Assembly: GCF_010093385.1 (NCBI RefSeq)
Contig: NZ_PDWV01000041.1
Coordinates: 1-33,959 of the forward strand
Direction: 5' to 3'
DNA: 33,959 nucleotides
Origin: Pseudoxanthomonas mexicana
Lineage (GTDB): Bacteria > Pseudomonadota > Gammaproteobacteria > Xanthomonadales > Xanthomonadaceae
Shown: in pieces, positions 1 through 9,400 of the stretch
Position numbering within the stretch: the first letter of the stretch is position 1
Layout of the letters: each line of letters starts with the position of its first letter
Translations under genes and position numbers: made by a program
Notes under the pieces: model-generated
Database searches by the model: none
Seen by the model: only the letters and a program-made list of their open reading frames with translations
Told to the model about the DNA's origin: nothing

Positions 1-38
1 GCTCGACCGCGCGGGCTCAAACGGGCATGTTTATGCAG

Positions 39-108
39 GTTCATCCGGGGCTCCTGGGGGCTGGGTTGGCTTCGCAACCCCCATCTTCCAGAGATGCCCC
101 GGATGAAC
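39..108. repeat. Imperfect 70-nt inverted repeat beyond the ABC ATPase gene
   Basis: The outer 13-bp arms GTTCATCCGGGGC (39-51) and GCCCCGGATGAAC (96-108) are perfectly complementary. An inner 6-bp stem GGGTTG/CAACCC (63-68 with 75-80) closes a small GCTTCG loop. It lies 56 nt past the stop codon of the minus-strand ATPase gene. There is no T-run on either side, so it is not a typical intrinsic terminator. It could be a REP-like element, an mRNA 3' stabiliser or a Rho-dependent end. It lacks the GTAG head of the REPs around eda. Confidence 0.55.
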
Positions 109-163
109 AACCTACCGAGAGATCACACCTAGGCCTCCCTTTCTTCTGCCACGCTGTGCACCA

Positions 164-1249
164 TCAACCCAGGCGCAAGCCGCTGTCCGGATCGAAGCCG
201 TGCAGCACCGCGTTCTCGATCGTGACGCGCAGGCCTTGCCCCGGCTCCGGCAACACCTGCGGCGGCATGCGCGCCACCAGCGACTGGCCGACGAAACGCA
301 GATTGACGAAGACCTCGTTGCCGACCGGCTCGATCAGGTCGACATGCGCCTCGAACGCGGTCTTGCCGATCCCCGCAGGCTGCAGGTGTTCCGGACGGAT
401 GCCCAGCGCGATGCGTCGTCCCACCCACGTTTCGGCGACGGCGGCGGTGCCGAGCGGTATCTGACCGCCGCCGTCCAGCGCGAAGTGCAGGCCGTCGTCC
501 TGCGTCAACGTGCCATGCAGCACATTCATGGCAGGACTGCCCAGGAACCCGGCGACGAACAGGTTGGCCGGCTTCTCGTACAACGCCATCGGCGTGTCGA
601 TCTGCTGGATCTCGCCGTCCTTCAGCACCACGATCCGCTGGCCCAGCGTCATCGCTTCGACCTGATCGTGCGTCACGTAGATCATCGTCGCGCCGAGCTG
701 TCGATGCAGGCGGCCGATCTCGGTGCGCACGGAATGGCGCAGTTTCGCATCCAGGTTCGACAGCGGCTCGTCGAGCAGGAACACCGACGGCTCGCGCACC
801 AGCGCGCGCCCCAGCGCGACGCGCTGGCGCTGTCCACCGGACATCTCGCGCGGCAGCTTGCCCAGCATGTGGGTCATGCCGAGCGTGTCGGCTGCGGCGT
901 TGACCCGCCGGTCGATCTCAGCGCGCGCCACGCCACGCAGCTTCAGGCCGAAGGCGAGATTCTCGGCCACGGTCATGTGCGGGTACAGCGCATAGCTCTG
1001 GAACACCATCGCGATGTCGCGGTCCTTCGGCTGCACGTCGTTGACGCGGCGCCCGCCGATCAGCAGGTTGCCATCGGTGATGTCCTCCAGCCCGGCGATC
1101 ATCCGCAACAGCGTCGACTTGCCGCAGCCGGACGGTCCCACCAGCACCATGAGTTCGCCGTCGGCGATCTCGAAGCTGGCCCCGTGCACGGCCACCTGGC
1201 CGTTGTCGTACACCTTGCGCACGCGGTCGAGCTGGACACTGGCCATCAT
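164..1249 (-). CDS. Sugar ABC transporter ATP-binding protein (MalK/UgpC/MsmK type)
   Basis: This is the cytoplasmic ATPase of a CUT1-type sugar importer. All nucleotide-binding motifs are intact: Walker A GPSGCGKST (residues 38-46), Q-loop in MVFQSYALYPH, signature MSGGQ (136-140), Walker B VFLLDE (156-161) and switch histidine in YVTHD (about 194). The C-terminal part (about 240-361) has the MalK-style OB-fold region with GIRPEHL. The length, 361 aa, is normal. Start is ATG 1249, with a second ATG at 1246. No permease or binding protein is adjacent; a permease pair lacking its own ATPase lies at 9630-11332. A copy of the palindrome found before that operon lies 82 nt upstream, at 1332-1345. 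I infer that this ATPase energises that importer. MalK-type ATPases can serve several importers, so the substrate cannot be fixed here. Confidence 0.93.
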   Translation of the reverse strand: MMASVQLDRVRKVYDNGQVAVHGASFEIADGELMVLVGPSGCGKSTLLRMIAGLEDITDGNLLIGGRRVNDVQPKDRDIAMVFQSYALYPHMTVAENLAFGLKLRGVARAEIDRRVNAAADTLGMTHMLGKLPREMSGGQRQRVALGRALVREPSVFLLDEPLSNLDAKLRHSVRTEIGRLHRQLGATMIYVTHDQVEAMTLGQRIVVLKDGEIQQIDTPMALYEKPANLFVAGFLGSPAMNVLHGTLTQDDGLHFALDGGGQIPLGTAAVAETWVGRRIALGIRPEHLQPAGIGKTAFEAHVDLIEPVGNEVFVNLRFVGQSLVARMPPQVLPEPGQGLRVTIENAVLHGFDPDSGLRLG

Positions 1250-1331
1250 TGCTCCGGTCGGGCGGTGCCCGTGGTTGTTCGCAGCGGTCGGCGTCCCGTT
1301 CCGCGGCCGGGGAAGTTGCGCTATTCTGCCA

Positions 1332-1345
1332 TGTAACCGTTTTCA
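1332..1345. promoter_or_regulatory. LacI-type operator, site A (ABC ATPase promoter)
   Basis: TGTAACCGTTTTCA is an imperfect palindrome with the central CG typical of LacI-family operators. The identical 14-mer occurs at 14592 and 20542. It lies 82 nt upstream of the ATPase ATG and 287 nt upstream of the divergent glk ATG. Read on the minus strand, its distal half forms a TACATG hexamer that could be a -10 element, but no good -35 is seen. Confidence 0.75.
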
Positions 1346-1455
1346 CAAGGCAAGCGGCCGCGCGCCGACACCCGCACGTCCACCTTATCGTCTAGGCCGC
1401 CCATGTCCCGTCCGCCGCGCCGCACGCCCGCCGCCCCGACTTCCCTCTGCGCTGT

Positions 1456-1475
1456 CGTGCATACGTATACGCACG
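1456..1475. promoter_or_regulatory. Candidate palindromic site upstream of glk
   Basis: CGTGC and GCACG form 5-bp arms around an alternating ATACGTATAC core, which itself contains the perfect palindromes ATACGTAT and GTATAC. It lies between the ATPase operator and the putative glk promoter. It could bind a dimeric regulator. I recognise no specific factor, and a short palindrome may be chance. Confidence 0.25.
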
Positions 1476-1520
1476 CCGCATCCGCGCGGACACCTGCCTG
1501 GCGCCGGCATGGGTGCGCGC

Positions 1521-1526
1521 TATCAT
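1521..1526 (+). promoter_or_regulatory. Possible -10 element for glk
   Basis: TATCAT matches the sigma-70 -10 consensus at five of six positions and would start transcription near 1533, about 100 nt before the glk ATG. No convincing -35 is visible at 16-18 bp spacing, so this is a weak call. Confidence 0.3.
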
Positions 1527-1632
1527 GCGCGGCCCACGCAACGTGGCTCTACCCCCGCACAACAGGATCGACCAGGCGAATGCAGCGGACCCCTTTTGGA
1601 AGCCTTCCCGCACCGCACAGGATGTTGGCCGC

Positions 1633-2640
1633 ATGAGCAACGCCGATCGGGTCCTCCTCGCCGACATCGGTGGTACCAACGCGCGCTTCGCGCTGGCCGA
1701 TCCCGCGTCCGCCGTGCCGCTGCTCGACGACAGCGTGCGCGAATTCGTGGTGGCCGATTTCCCGTCGCTCGCCGACGCCGCGCAGCACTACCTGGATGAA
1801 ACCGGCGCCACCGCCCAGAACGGGGTGTTCGCCGTCGCCGGCCGCGTGGATGGCGATGAGGCCCGCATCACCAACCATCCGTGGGTCATCTCGGTGAACC
1901 GCACGCGGCAGGCACTGGGCTTCCAGGGTCTGAAGCTGGTCAACGATTTCGCCGCGCAGGCGATGGCCGTATCGCTGCTGACGCCGCGCGATGTGGTCGC
2001 CATCGGCGGCGCGCACTGGATGCCGTCGCCGTTGTCCGTACCTCGCACCTATGCCGTCATCGGCCCCGGCACGGGCCTGGGCGTGGCGGCCCTGGTGATC
2101 CGCGACGGACGCGCCTATCCGCTGGAAACCGAAGGCGGCCATGTCAGTTTCCCGCCGGGCACCCCGGAAGAGATCCGCATCCTGGAAATCCTGTCGGCGC
2201 AGTTCGGCCGGGTGTCGAACGAGCGCCTGATCTGCGGTCCAGGCCTGGTCAACCTGTATCGCGCGCTCAGCGAGATCGCAGGTGAGGATCCGGGCGGCCC
2301 GCTGGAGCCGAAAGACGTCACCGCACGCGCCGCCGCCGGCGATCCGCGCTGCGTGCGCACGCTGGACGTGTTCTGCGCCGTGTTCGGCGCCATCGCGGGC
2401 GATCTGGTGCTGACCACCGGTGCGTGGGACGGGGTATTCCTGACCGGTGGCCTGGTGCCCCGCCTGCTGTCGTCGCTGCAGCACTCCGGCTTCCGCCAGC
2501 GCTTCGAACACAAGGGCCGCTTCTCGCCCGCGATGGCGCGCGTGCCGACCCTGGCGAACATGCACCCACGTCCCGGCCTGCTCGGCGCGGCGGCCTACGC
2601 GGTCGAACTGTTCGGACCGAAGACACCCCCGCACGCCTGA
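1633..2640 (+). CDS. glk: Glucokinase
   Basis: It phosphorylates cytosolic glucose to glucose 6-phosphate with ATP. The N-terminal phosphate-binding motif LADIGGTNARFAL, the GPGTGLGVAAL segment, ETEGGHVSFPPG with the hexokinase-type histidine, and the C-terminal GVFLTGGLVPRL loop mark the bacterial Glk family (ROK-independent, E. coli Glk type). The ATG at 1633 gives 335 aa beginning MSNADRVLL; the frame stays open 120 nt further upstream, but that extension does not resemble the family. Next in the same direction are edd and eda, so glucose could be channelled into the Entner-Doudoroff path. The gap of 232 nt to edd suggests a separate promoter. The 6-phosphogluconate-forming enzymes (Zwf, Pgl) are not in the window. 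Confidence 0.94.
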   Translation: MSNADRVLLADIGGTNARFALADPASAVPLLDDSVREFVVADFPSLADAAQHYLDETGATAQNGVFAVAGRVDGDEARITNHPWVISVNRTRQALGFQGLKLVNDFAAQAMAVSLLTPRDVVAIGGAHWMPSPLSVPRTYAVIGPGTGLGVAALVIRDGRAYPLETEGGHVSFPPGTPEEIRILEILSAQFGRVSNERLICGPGLVNLYRALSEIAGEDPGGPLEPKDVTARAAAGDPRCVRTLDVFCAVFGAIAGDLVLTTGAWDGVFLTGGLVPRLLSSLQHSGFRQRFEHKGRFSPAMARVPTLANMHPRPGLLGAAAYAVELFGPKTPPHA

Positions 2641-2702
2641 GGTTTTGCGCAGATGCGCGCTGCAACGCAACACATGCAGCGCTCCCACGCGCGGACTGGT
2701 CT

Positions 2703-2735
2703 GCCTTTGGTCGCTTTCGCGCCTGCGCCAAAGGC
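2703..2735 (+). terminator. Possible hairpin after glk
   Basis: An 8-bp perfect stem, GCCTTTGG (2703-2710) with CCAAAGGC (2728-2735), closes a 17-nt GC-rich loop. It lies 62 nt past the glk stop. No T-run follows, so it is at best a Rho-assisted or processing structure. Apart from it, I see nothing recognisable in the 232-nt glk-edd gap. Confidence 0.3.
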
Positions 2736-2872
2736 GGTAGAAAGCATCATGCCGTCGCCGTCGTCACCCGCCCTTCCCCTCCACGCACTGGAGATGCCGG
2801 AAGGCCGCGCCTCACGGCCTCATTTCGCCACGCCATGCAGAATGTCCGCGTCTGCAGCCTAGCCCTACGCCC

Positions 2873-4783
2873 ATGAGCCTGCACCCCCGCATCCAGGAAG
2901 TCACCGAACGCATCCGCCAGCGCAGCGCACTGCTGCGCCGCACCTACCTCGACGGCATCGATGCCGCCCATCGCGAAGGTCCGCAGCGCGCGCGCCTGAG
3001 CTGCGGCAACCTGGCGCATGCCTTCGCCGCCTGCGGCCCGACCGACAAGGGTCGGCTGCGCGCCGACGTCACGCCCAACCTCGGCATCATCAACGCGTAC
3101 AACGACATGCTCTCGGCGCACCAGCCGTTCGAGCACTACCCCGAGATCATCCGCACGCTCGCCCGCGAGATGGGCGCCACCGCGCAGGTCGCCGGCGGCG
3201 TGCCGGCGATGTGCGACGGCGTCACCCAGGGACGTCCGGGCATGGAGCTGTCGCTGTTCTCGCGCGACGTGATCGCGCAGGCCACCGCGATCTCGCTGAG
3301 CCACGACATGTTCGACGCCGCGCTGTACCTGGGCGTGTGCGACAAGATCGTCCCCGGCCTGCTGATCGGCGCGCTGGCCTTCGGCCACCTGCCGGCGGTG
3401 TTCGTGCCGGCCGGCCCGATGACGCCGGGCATCCCCAACAAGGAAAAGGCCGCGGTGCGCGAGCGCTACGCCGCCGGCGAAGCCACGCGCGAAGAGCTGC
3501 TGGAGGCCGAAGCCGCGAGCTACCACGCTGCCGGCACCTGCACGTTCTATGGCACCGCCAATTCCAACCAGGTGCTGCTGGAAGCGATGGGCCTGCAGTT
3601 GCCTGGCACGTCCTTCGTCAACCCCGCCCAGCCCCTGCGCGACGTGCTGACCCGCGCCGCGGCCGAACGCGCCCTGCGCATCACCGCACTGGGCGACGAC
3701 TACCGGCCGATCGGCCGCCTGATCGACGAGCGGGCCATCGTCAACGCGATGGTGGCCCTGATGGCGACGGGCGGTTCCACCAACCACACCATCCACTGGA
3801 TCGCGGTCGCGCGTTCGGCAGGCGTGATCCTGACCTGGGACGACATGGACCTGATCGCACAGACCGTGCCGCTGCTGGCGCGTGTCTATCCGAACGGCGA
3901 AGCCGACGTGAACCGGTTCGCCGCGGCCGGCGGTACGCAGCTCGTCTTCCGCGAACTGCTCGACGCCGGCCTGATGCACGACCTGCCCACCATCGTGCCC
4001 GGCGGCATGCGCGCGTTCTGCGACGAGCCGCGCCTGCAGGATGGCAAGCTGGCCTACGCGCCAGGCGTCGCGCAGAGCGCCGACGAGGACGTGGTGCGGC
4101 CGGTGTCGCGTGCGTTCGAAGCCCAGGGCGGCCTGCGCCTGCTGCGCGGCAACCTGGGCCGCTCCCTGATCAAGACCTCGGCCGTGAAGCCGGAGTACCG
4201 CTACATCGAGGCGCCCGCCGTGGTCGTCGACGATCCGCGCGCACTCAACAAACTGCATGCCGCCGGCGCGCTGCCGCAGGATTTCGTCGCCGTCGTCCGC
4301 TATCAGGGCCCGCGTGCGAACGGCATGCCCGAACTGCATTCGCTGGCCCCGCTGCTCGGCCTGCTGCAGAACCAGGGTCGCCGCGTGGCGCTGGTGACCG
4401 ATGGCCGCCTGTCCGGCGCATCGGGCAAGATTCCCGCCGCCATCCACCTGACCCCGGAAGCGGCTCGCGGTGGCCCGCTGGCCAGGCTGCGCGAAGGCGA
4501 CATCATCCGCCTGGACGCAGAAGCAGGCACGCTGGAAGCCCTGGTCGATGCCGCGGAATGGGCCTCGCGGGACATCGCGCCCAACACGTCGCCGGCCGCG
4601 CTGGACCTGGGTCGCAACCTGTTCGCGGTGAGTCGCGACGTGGTGACCCCCGCCGACCGCGGCGCGATGTCGATCTCCTGTGGCCTGCCGCACCACGATG
4701 GCACCTGGGAATACGATGCCGAGTACGAACTGGGCGATGCCGCGCATGCTGCCGAGGCACCCCAGGAAGCCAAGGATGCGTAG
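2873..4783 (+). CDS. edd: Phosphogluconate dehydratase
   Basis: It converts 6-phosphogluconate to 2-keto-3-deoxy-6-phosphogluconate, the first committed step of the Entner-Doudoroff pathway. It belongs to the IlvD/Edd family, which carries an iron-sulfur cluster. Visible signatures are [17 protein letters not shown] (about 75-90), [10 protein letters not shown] with Cys114, [10 protein letters not shown] with Cys156, [13 protein letters not shown] with Cys223, [12 protein letters not shown], and the late [17 protein letters not shown]. The length of 636 aa is somewhat longer than E. coli Edd (603 aa). The extra residues include an acidic/alanine-rich C-terminal end. ATG 2873 fits the family start. 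A REP pair separates it from eda 117 nt downstream. Confidence 0.96.
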   Translation: MSLHPRIQEVTERIRQRSALLRRTYLDGIDAAHREGPQRARLSCGNLAHAFAACGPTDKGRLRADVTPNLGIINAYNDMLSAHQPFEHYPEIIRTLAREMGATAQVAGGVPAMCDGVTQGRPGMELSLFSRDVIAQATAISLSHDMFDAALYLGVCDKIVPGLLIGALAFGHLPAVFVPAGPMTPGIPNKEKAAVRERYAAGEATREELLEAEAASYHAAGTCTFYGTANSNQVLLEAMGLQLPGTSFVNPAQPLRDVLTRAAAERALRITALGDDYRPIGRLIDERAIVNAMVALMATGGSTNHTIHWIAVARSAGVILTWDDMDLIAQTVPLLARVYPNGEADVNRFAAAGGTQLVFRELLDAGLMHDLPTIVPGGMRAFCDEPRLQDGKLAYAPGVAQSADEDVVRPVSRAFEAQGGLRLLRGNLGRSLIKTSAVKPEYRYIEAPAVVVDDPRALNKLHAAGALPQDFVAVVRYQGPRANGMPELHSLAPLLGLLQNQGRRVALVTDGRLSGASGKIPAAIHLTPEAARGGPLARLREGDIIRLDAEAGTLEALVDAAEWASRDIAPNTSPAALDLGRNLFAVSRDVVTPADRGAMSISCGLPHHDGTWEYDAEYELGDAAHAAEAPQEAKDA

Positions 4784-4797
4784 CATCCTGTTATCTC

Positions 4798-4873
4798 TGT
4801 AGGAGCGCCCTCGGGCGCGATGCTTTTCGGGAATGGCGAGAAGAAGAGCATCGCGCCCGAGGGCGCTCCTACA
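4798..4873. repeat. REP pair (inverted) between edd and eda
   Basis: Two 30-nt arms (4798-4827 and 4844-4873) are inverted copies with a single mismatch, separated by 16 nt. Each outer end reads TGTAGGAGCG. After the GTAG head each arm can fold by itself through GCGCCC/GGGCGC. A GTAG head plus a palindromic body is the known hallmark of REP elements mobilised by RAYT transposases, common in Xanthomonadaceae. In the edd-eda transcript the pair would form a very stable hairpin, which might affect eda expression. Confidence 0.85.
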
Positions 4874-4900
4874 GTCCTCCTCCCAGCCGAACATTCGACC

Positions 4901-5557
4901 ATGACCATCGAAGCCCGCCAGCAGAAAGCCGAATCCCTCCTCCGCGCCGCCGGCATCCTGCCGGTCGTCACCGTCCATGCGCTGGATGAAGCGCGCAAGG
5001 TGTCCGAAGCGCTGCTGAAAGGCGGCCTGCCGGCGATCGAGCTGACGCTGCGCACGCCGGTGGCGATGGACGCGCTGGCGATGCTGAAGAAGGAACTTCC
5101 GGATATCGTGATCGGCGCCGGCACGGTGTTGACCCAGGACCAGATCACGCAGTCCATCGATGCGGGCGCCGATTTCCTGGTGACACCCGGCACGCCGCCG
5201 GCGATGGCCGAAGCGCTGGCCGCTGCCGACATCCCGGTGGTACCCGGTGCCGCCACGCCGACCGAACTGCTGTCGCTGATGGCGCGTGGCTTCCGCGTCT
5301 GCAAGCTGTTCCCCGCCACCGCCGTCGGCGGGCTGGCGATGCTGAAGGGCCTGGCCGGTCCACTGTCGGACCTGAAGATCTGCCCCACCGGCGGCATCAC
5401 CGAGGACACCGCGGCCGATTATCTGTCGCAGCCGAACGTCGTCTGTATCGGCGGTTCGTGGATGGTGCCCAAGGGTTGGCTGGACAACGGCGAGTGGGAC
5501 AAGGTCACCGCCAGTTCCGCCAAGGCCGCCGCCATCGTCAAGGGTGTGCGCGGCTGA
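4901..5557 (+). CDS. eda: KDPG/KHG aldolase
   Basis: It cleaves 2-keto-3-deoxy-6-phosphogluconate to pyruvate and glyceraldehyde 3-phosphate, completing the Entner-Doudoroff pathway. This class I aldolase has its key residues in place: Glu47 and Arg51 in IELTLRTP, the Schiff-base Lys135 in RVCKLFPAT, and the phosphate-binding CPTGGIT (161-167). Against E. coli Eda (Glu45, Arg49, Lys133) the offset is a constant two residues. The length of 218 aa is normal. I chose ATG 4901 because an upstream in-frame ATG at 4820 lies inside the REP element and would add 27 REP-encoded residues. No clear Shine-Dalgarno precedes 4901. edd lies upstream in the same direction, and a second REP pair follows 9 nt after the stop. 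Confidence 0.95.
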   Translation: MTIEARQQKAESLLRAAGILPVVTVHALDEARKVSEALLKGGLPAIELTLRTPVAMDALAMLKKELPDIVIGAGTVLTQDQITQSIDAGADFLVTPGTPPAMAEALAAADIPVVPGAATPTELLSLMARGFRVCKLFPATAVGGLAMLKGLAGPLSDLKICPTGGITEDTAADYLSQPNVVCIGGSWMVPKGWLDNGEWDKVTASSAKAAAIVKGVRG

Positions 5558-5566
5558 GGTTCTCTC

Positions 5567-5710
5567 TGTAGGAGCGACGTAAGTCGCGACCGCAGAAGTG
5601 AAGTGTCGTGATGCGTGTGCGCAGTCACGCCGTCACTGCCGGAAACATGGCGCTCGCCCTCATGCTGCGACATGCGATGCCGTGCGGTCGCGACTCACGT
5701 CGCTCCTACA
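5567..5710. repeat. REP pair (inverted) between eda and the membrane protein gene
   Basis: Arms of 28 nt at 5567-5594 and 5683-5710 are inverted copies with one mismatch, 88 nt apart. Each begins TGTAGGAGCGACGT and has an internal GCGAC/GTCGC stem. They share the GTAGGAGCG head with the REP pair before eda but differ in the body, so two REP subfamilies flank eda. The right arm contains, on the minus strand, the TAG stop codon of the membrane protein gene (5706-5708). Confidence 0.85.
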
Positions 5711-6383
5711 GTGGGTCATGACGCTTGAGTTCCATTGCCAGCCCCTGTCGCCGCCACCCCAACGCCAGCACGGCATACCAGCCGACCATCAGCAGGCCGA
5801 GCCACCATTCGAAGACGTTCTCCCAATGGTCTTTCGCAAGGGGATCCGCGACGGCGAGCCCCGCCACGACATTGGCGACGCCCAGCGCCAGCATCGCCAT
5901 CGCGATCCACGACATCCACGCGATGACGCTCGCTGGCAGTGCCTGCATGCGCGACGCGCGACGCATCAGCGCCAGCTGCGCGAGATAGCCGAAGCCGAAG
6001 TATACGACCACGCCGTATCGGCGAAGGAAACGATAGGCCTCGCCTTCGGTACCGAGAAATGTGGCGTAGACCGCCAGCGCCATGGCCGACATCGCGCCCA
6101 AGGCGAGCATCAACCGGCCTCCGCGCAGCCAATGCCGGGCCAGCCACCACACCAGCGCATGCAGCACCGCACACGGGATCACCAGCATCCGGAAGAGATG
6201 GTTTCCCAGCCCGTGGCGGGCCGCGCGACTGATCGAGACGCAGCCCTCCACGTACGGCATGCAGGCCGGCACGTGGCCTGCCTGGATCGACAGCAGGTAG
6301 GCCGCATGCGCCGCGACCAGGAACAGCGCCGCGATCAGCAGCGGCAGCGGCCAAAGGGGTAAGCGGGCGTCATCGGCGTTCAT
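5706..6383 (-). CDS. Six-helix integral membrane protein, possibly DRAM/Frag1-like
   Basis: A 225-aa protein with about six hydrophobic segments (near residues 11-31, 64-82, 91-111, 124-142, 150-176 and 190-210) and short charged loops. The first periplasmic loop contains two cysteines (41 and 48) in ACMPYVEGCVSIS. A polar PYV-S-IS motif in that loop followed by a six-helix plan recalls the DRAM/Frag1/Sfk1 family, but this is a weak resemblance from memory. No enzymatic motif is seen and the function is unknown. ATG 6383 is the only reasonable start. The gene ends with a TAG that belongs to the REP arm overlapping its 3' end, so the last residues (about KRHDPL) may be shaped by that insertion. 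It is convergent with eda. Confidence 0.75.
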   Translation of the reverse strand: MNADDARLPLWPLPLLIAALFLVAAHAAYLLSIQAGHVPACMPYVEGCVSISRAARHGLGNHLFRMLVIPCAVLHALVWWLARHWLRGGRLMLALGAMSAMALAVYATFLGTEGEAYRFLRRYGVVVYFGFGYLAQLALMRRASRMQALPASVIAWMSWIAMAMLALGVANVVAGLAVADPLAKDHWENVFEWWLGLLMVGWYAVLALGWRRQGLAMELKRHDPL

Positions 6384-6390
6384 GGCAGCA

Positions 6391-6411
6391 GGCGCGGACA
6401 GGAGCCGCGCC
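6391..6411 (-). terminator. Possible hairpin at the end of the GH144/ABC operon
   Basis: GGCGCGG (6391-6397) and CCGCGCC (6405-6411) form a 7-bp stem with a 7-nt loop, 24 nt beyond the stop codon at 6436. No T-run follows on the minus strand, and the next gene starts at 6383. It may be a weak or Rho-dependent terminator. Confidence 0.35.
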
Positions 6412-6435
6412 TACTCTATCCCCGTTCGGCTTCGC

Positions 6436-9400
6436 TCACGGCATACGGATGCTGACCTTCGCCGGCAGCGTGGTGATGCGCAGCTCGCCGTCCTTCCACT
6501 GCGCGGATTTACCGTTGATGCGCGTCTCGCCACGCGCGGCTTCGTAAGGCCATGGCAGTACCAGGCCGCCGGCCGGCAGCTTCAGTCCGGCCTTCGCATC
6601 CAGGACAACCTCATCACCCTGCTTGCGCAGTGCGTAGCCGAGTACACCGTAGGGCGTGCGCAGGCCATCGATGGCGATGCCCTCCCCTTCCAGCCAGCCC
6701 GTGGGAACGCCCGCCGCCAGCACCAGGCTGTCGTCCGCTTCGCGGGTGTAGGCGAACATGTCCAGCGCCGAGCGCACGAAATCCGACGCGACCCAGGCGT
6801 GCGGCAGGTCGCCGACGAAGAACGGCTTGCGCGGCGTGCGCGACACCACTTCCGCCCACTGGTTCCACGCCTGCGGTGCGCGATCCTTGAAGAAGAAGTC
6901 CAGCACCTCCCAGGCGCGTTCGCGCCAGCCCAGGCGCACGAACGCGGCGACATTGCGCCATTCATAGGGCGTGTAATCCTTCCACTCGCGCTGGCCGTCG
7001 CGGCGTTGCACGAATTCGGTCCAGTAGCGTTCGAACGTCCCGTGCAACAGGTCGACCGGCAGCTGGCCCTGCTCACCGCCGGGCGCCAGCGCGATGGTCG
7101 TCGAGGTCGGATCGAAGTCGCCGATCTCCGCCGCGCCTGGCAGGTAGTGGATGCCATGCAACTGCGTTGCCGCGCGCAGCGAGGCGTACAGATCTTCGCG
7201 GAACTGGTCGCGCGAGGTCGCCATGCGCTTCGCTTCGGCCGCCTCGCCGAGCGCTTCCGCCACCTCGACGGCGTCCTTGTACCCGCGCAGCGCCCAGAAA
7301 TTGTCCCAGTACGAATGCATCGGCTTGGCCGAGTAGCCTTCGTGGCTGATCGAAGCCGGCATCATGCCGTAGAACGCGGCGTTGACGGCGCGGTTGGCCT
7401 CGGTGCGCTCGCTCAGGCGCAGCGCTTCCATGTAGGCGAACGCCCCCTGCACGTGCGGCCACATCTTCTTCAGGAACGCCTTGTCGCCGGTATAGCGGTA
7501 GTACTCGGCGATGTTGAAGATCAGTTCGCCGTGGCTGTCGTTCTCGGGCACGGGATCGCTGCCGCGGTCGTCCACGCAGCACGGCACCTTGCCGTTCTCG
7601 AACTGGTAGGGCGCGTAGTATTCGACGTATTCCTTCACCACTTCCGGGCGGCCCAGGCGCAGCAGGCCCTCGGAGATCATCGCACCGTCGCGGATCCAGC
7701 TGCGCGAGTACGAGCGCGTGCCCGGCTGAAGGCGCGGCCCGATCCGCGAGATCAGCATGTGGGCCAGCGCGGTGCGCAGCGTATCGGCGACCGGCTGGCC
7801 CTCGGCCGGGACCTGCAGCTTCATTTCGTCGAGCTTCCTGCGCCAGACCTCCGCCATCGCCTCCTGGTCCCGCGCTGCATCGATGCGCGCCGGCAACGCA
7901 CCTTCCAGCGGCGCGACCCAGTCGATCTCACGGCTCTCGCCCGGCGCCAGGGTGAAGCTGTAGAGCACGGCACCGGAGGCGAGGCCCGTCGCATCGCCGT
8001 CGACCGAGGCGGTCTTCGCGGTCGGTGCATCCATGGCCTCCATGCGCTCGCGCACCATGCCGGTGTCGAAACGTGACGCCACGACAGCATCCGGTGACGT
8101 GAAGCGCAGGCTGGCGCGTCCGTTCACGGTCGCCACGCCGTTACCCAGCGCGAGCGCGTTGATCGGACTGAAGCCACCGGTGGTGTTGAGGAACTGGCTG
8201 GGTGGATTGACCTGCCACGGCTGCACGGCCAGCGCGAGCGCGTACTCGCGCGATGCGGTGCCCGTGTTGGTCAGGCGATGCCGCGCGACGACGCGCGAAT
8301 CGCCCGGCGTGCCCGCGGCGAAGGCCGTGGTGGCCAGCGAGAACTGCGGGTGCGTCCAGGCCACGGTGGGAATCGGCAGATAGCCGTCCTGCAGCGACTG
8401 CGTCGCCTGCACGTCCGCCCAGCCGATCCAGCGTCCATCCACCTGCACGAAGGGCTCCACGCTGACACCGCCCTTGGCGATCTCGATGGCCCCGTCTTCG
8501 CCGATCAGGCCCTGCTCGCGTCCGCCATCGAGGCCGACGATGGTCCAGTACGGCTGCTCGCCGCTGAAACCGCGCGGGAACCAGCCCTTCGGCGCATCGG
8601 CCGCCATCGCCTTGATCAGGTCGTTGGGATGCGCGGCGAACGACAGCGGCTTCACCTCCAGGCCGGCCAGGGCGAACGAGGCGCCCGGACCATCGCCCAC
8701 CGTCAGGCGGATGTAACGCGCTTCGGATTCGGGCAATGCCAGGTAGTCACGTCCACCGTTGCCCTCCACCACCGTGCGCACGTCGCGCCAGCGCAGGCCG
8801 TCATCGGACAGCTGCACCAGATAGTCCGACGCGTGCTGGCCCGGCTTCCAGTCGAGCACCAGCCCGCCGAACTCGCGCAGCCTGCCCAGGTCCAGCGTCA
8901 GCTGCGGATCGGTGTCGCCGTGCAGGTCCGCGGACCACGCGGTATCGGACTTGCCGTCCACGGCCAGGCGTGGGGCACCGGCAGGGAAGGCAGCGTTCGC
9001 GCTGGCCTTGCCAGTCAGCGGCGCGCCGTCATCGACCGGTAACGGCTGGAACGTCAGCTGGTCGAAGCAGACCGAGCCCTTGCCGCCGGCGTTGTTGTAG
9101 ACCGTGTACTCGAGCCTGACGCTCCTGCGCAGCACCCGGTCCGGATCCGGCCCCCAGGCCTTGTCGATGTGCCTCATCTTGTAGCGCACCGGCGTCCATG
9201 CGGTCGGGAAGTCGTACTTCGGCCGGTTGACCCACCACACGTTGTCGCCGCTGGCGTCGATGAGCTTGAACTGCAGGTCGTTGCGCGGCGAATCGCCGCG
9301 CAGCTGGAAGGCGAACTGATAGTTCTGCGGATATTCGAGCGCGAGGTCGCGCTGGATGCCGGCATGGCCCGACACGCCATTGAAGTCGTAGTCCAGGCAC

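Noticed and set aside
4820..4900. Upstream ATG for eda at 4820
   Set aside because: The added 27 residues would be encoded by the REP element, and the family start fits ATG 4901.
2747..4978. Long open frame on the minus strand opposite edd (743 codons)
   Set aside because: It is antisense to a fully convincing edd gene, has His/Arg/Gln-rich low-complexity sequence and no family motif. It is an effect of high GC content.
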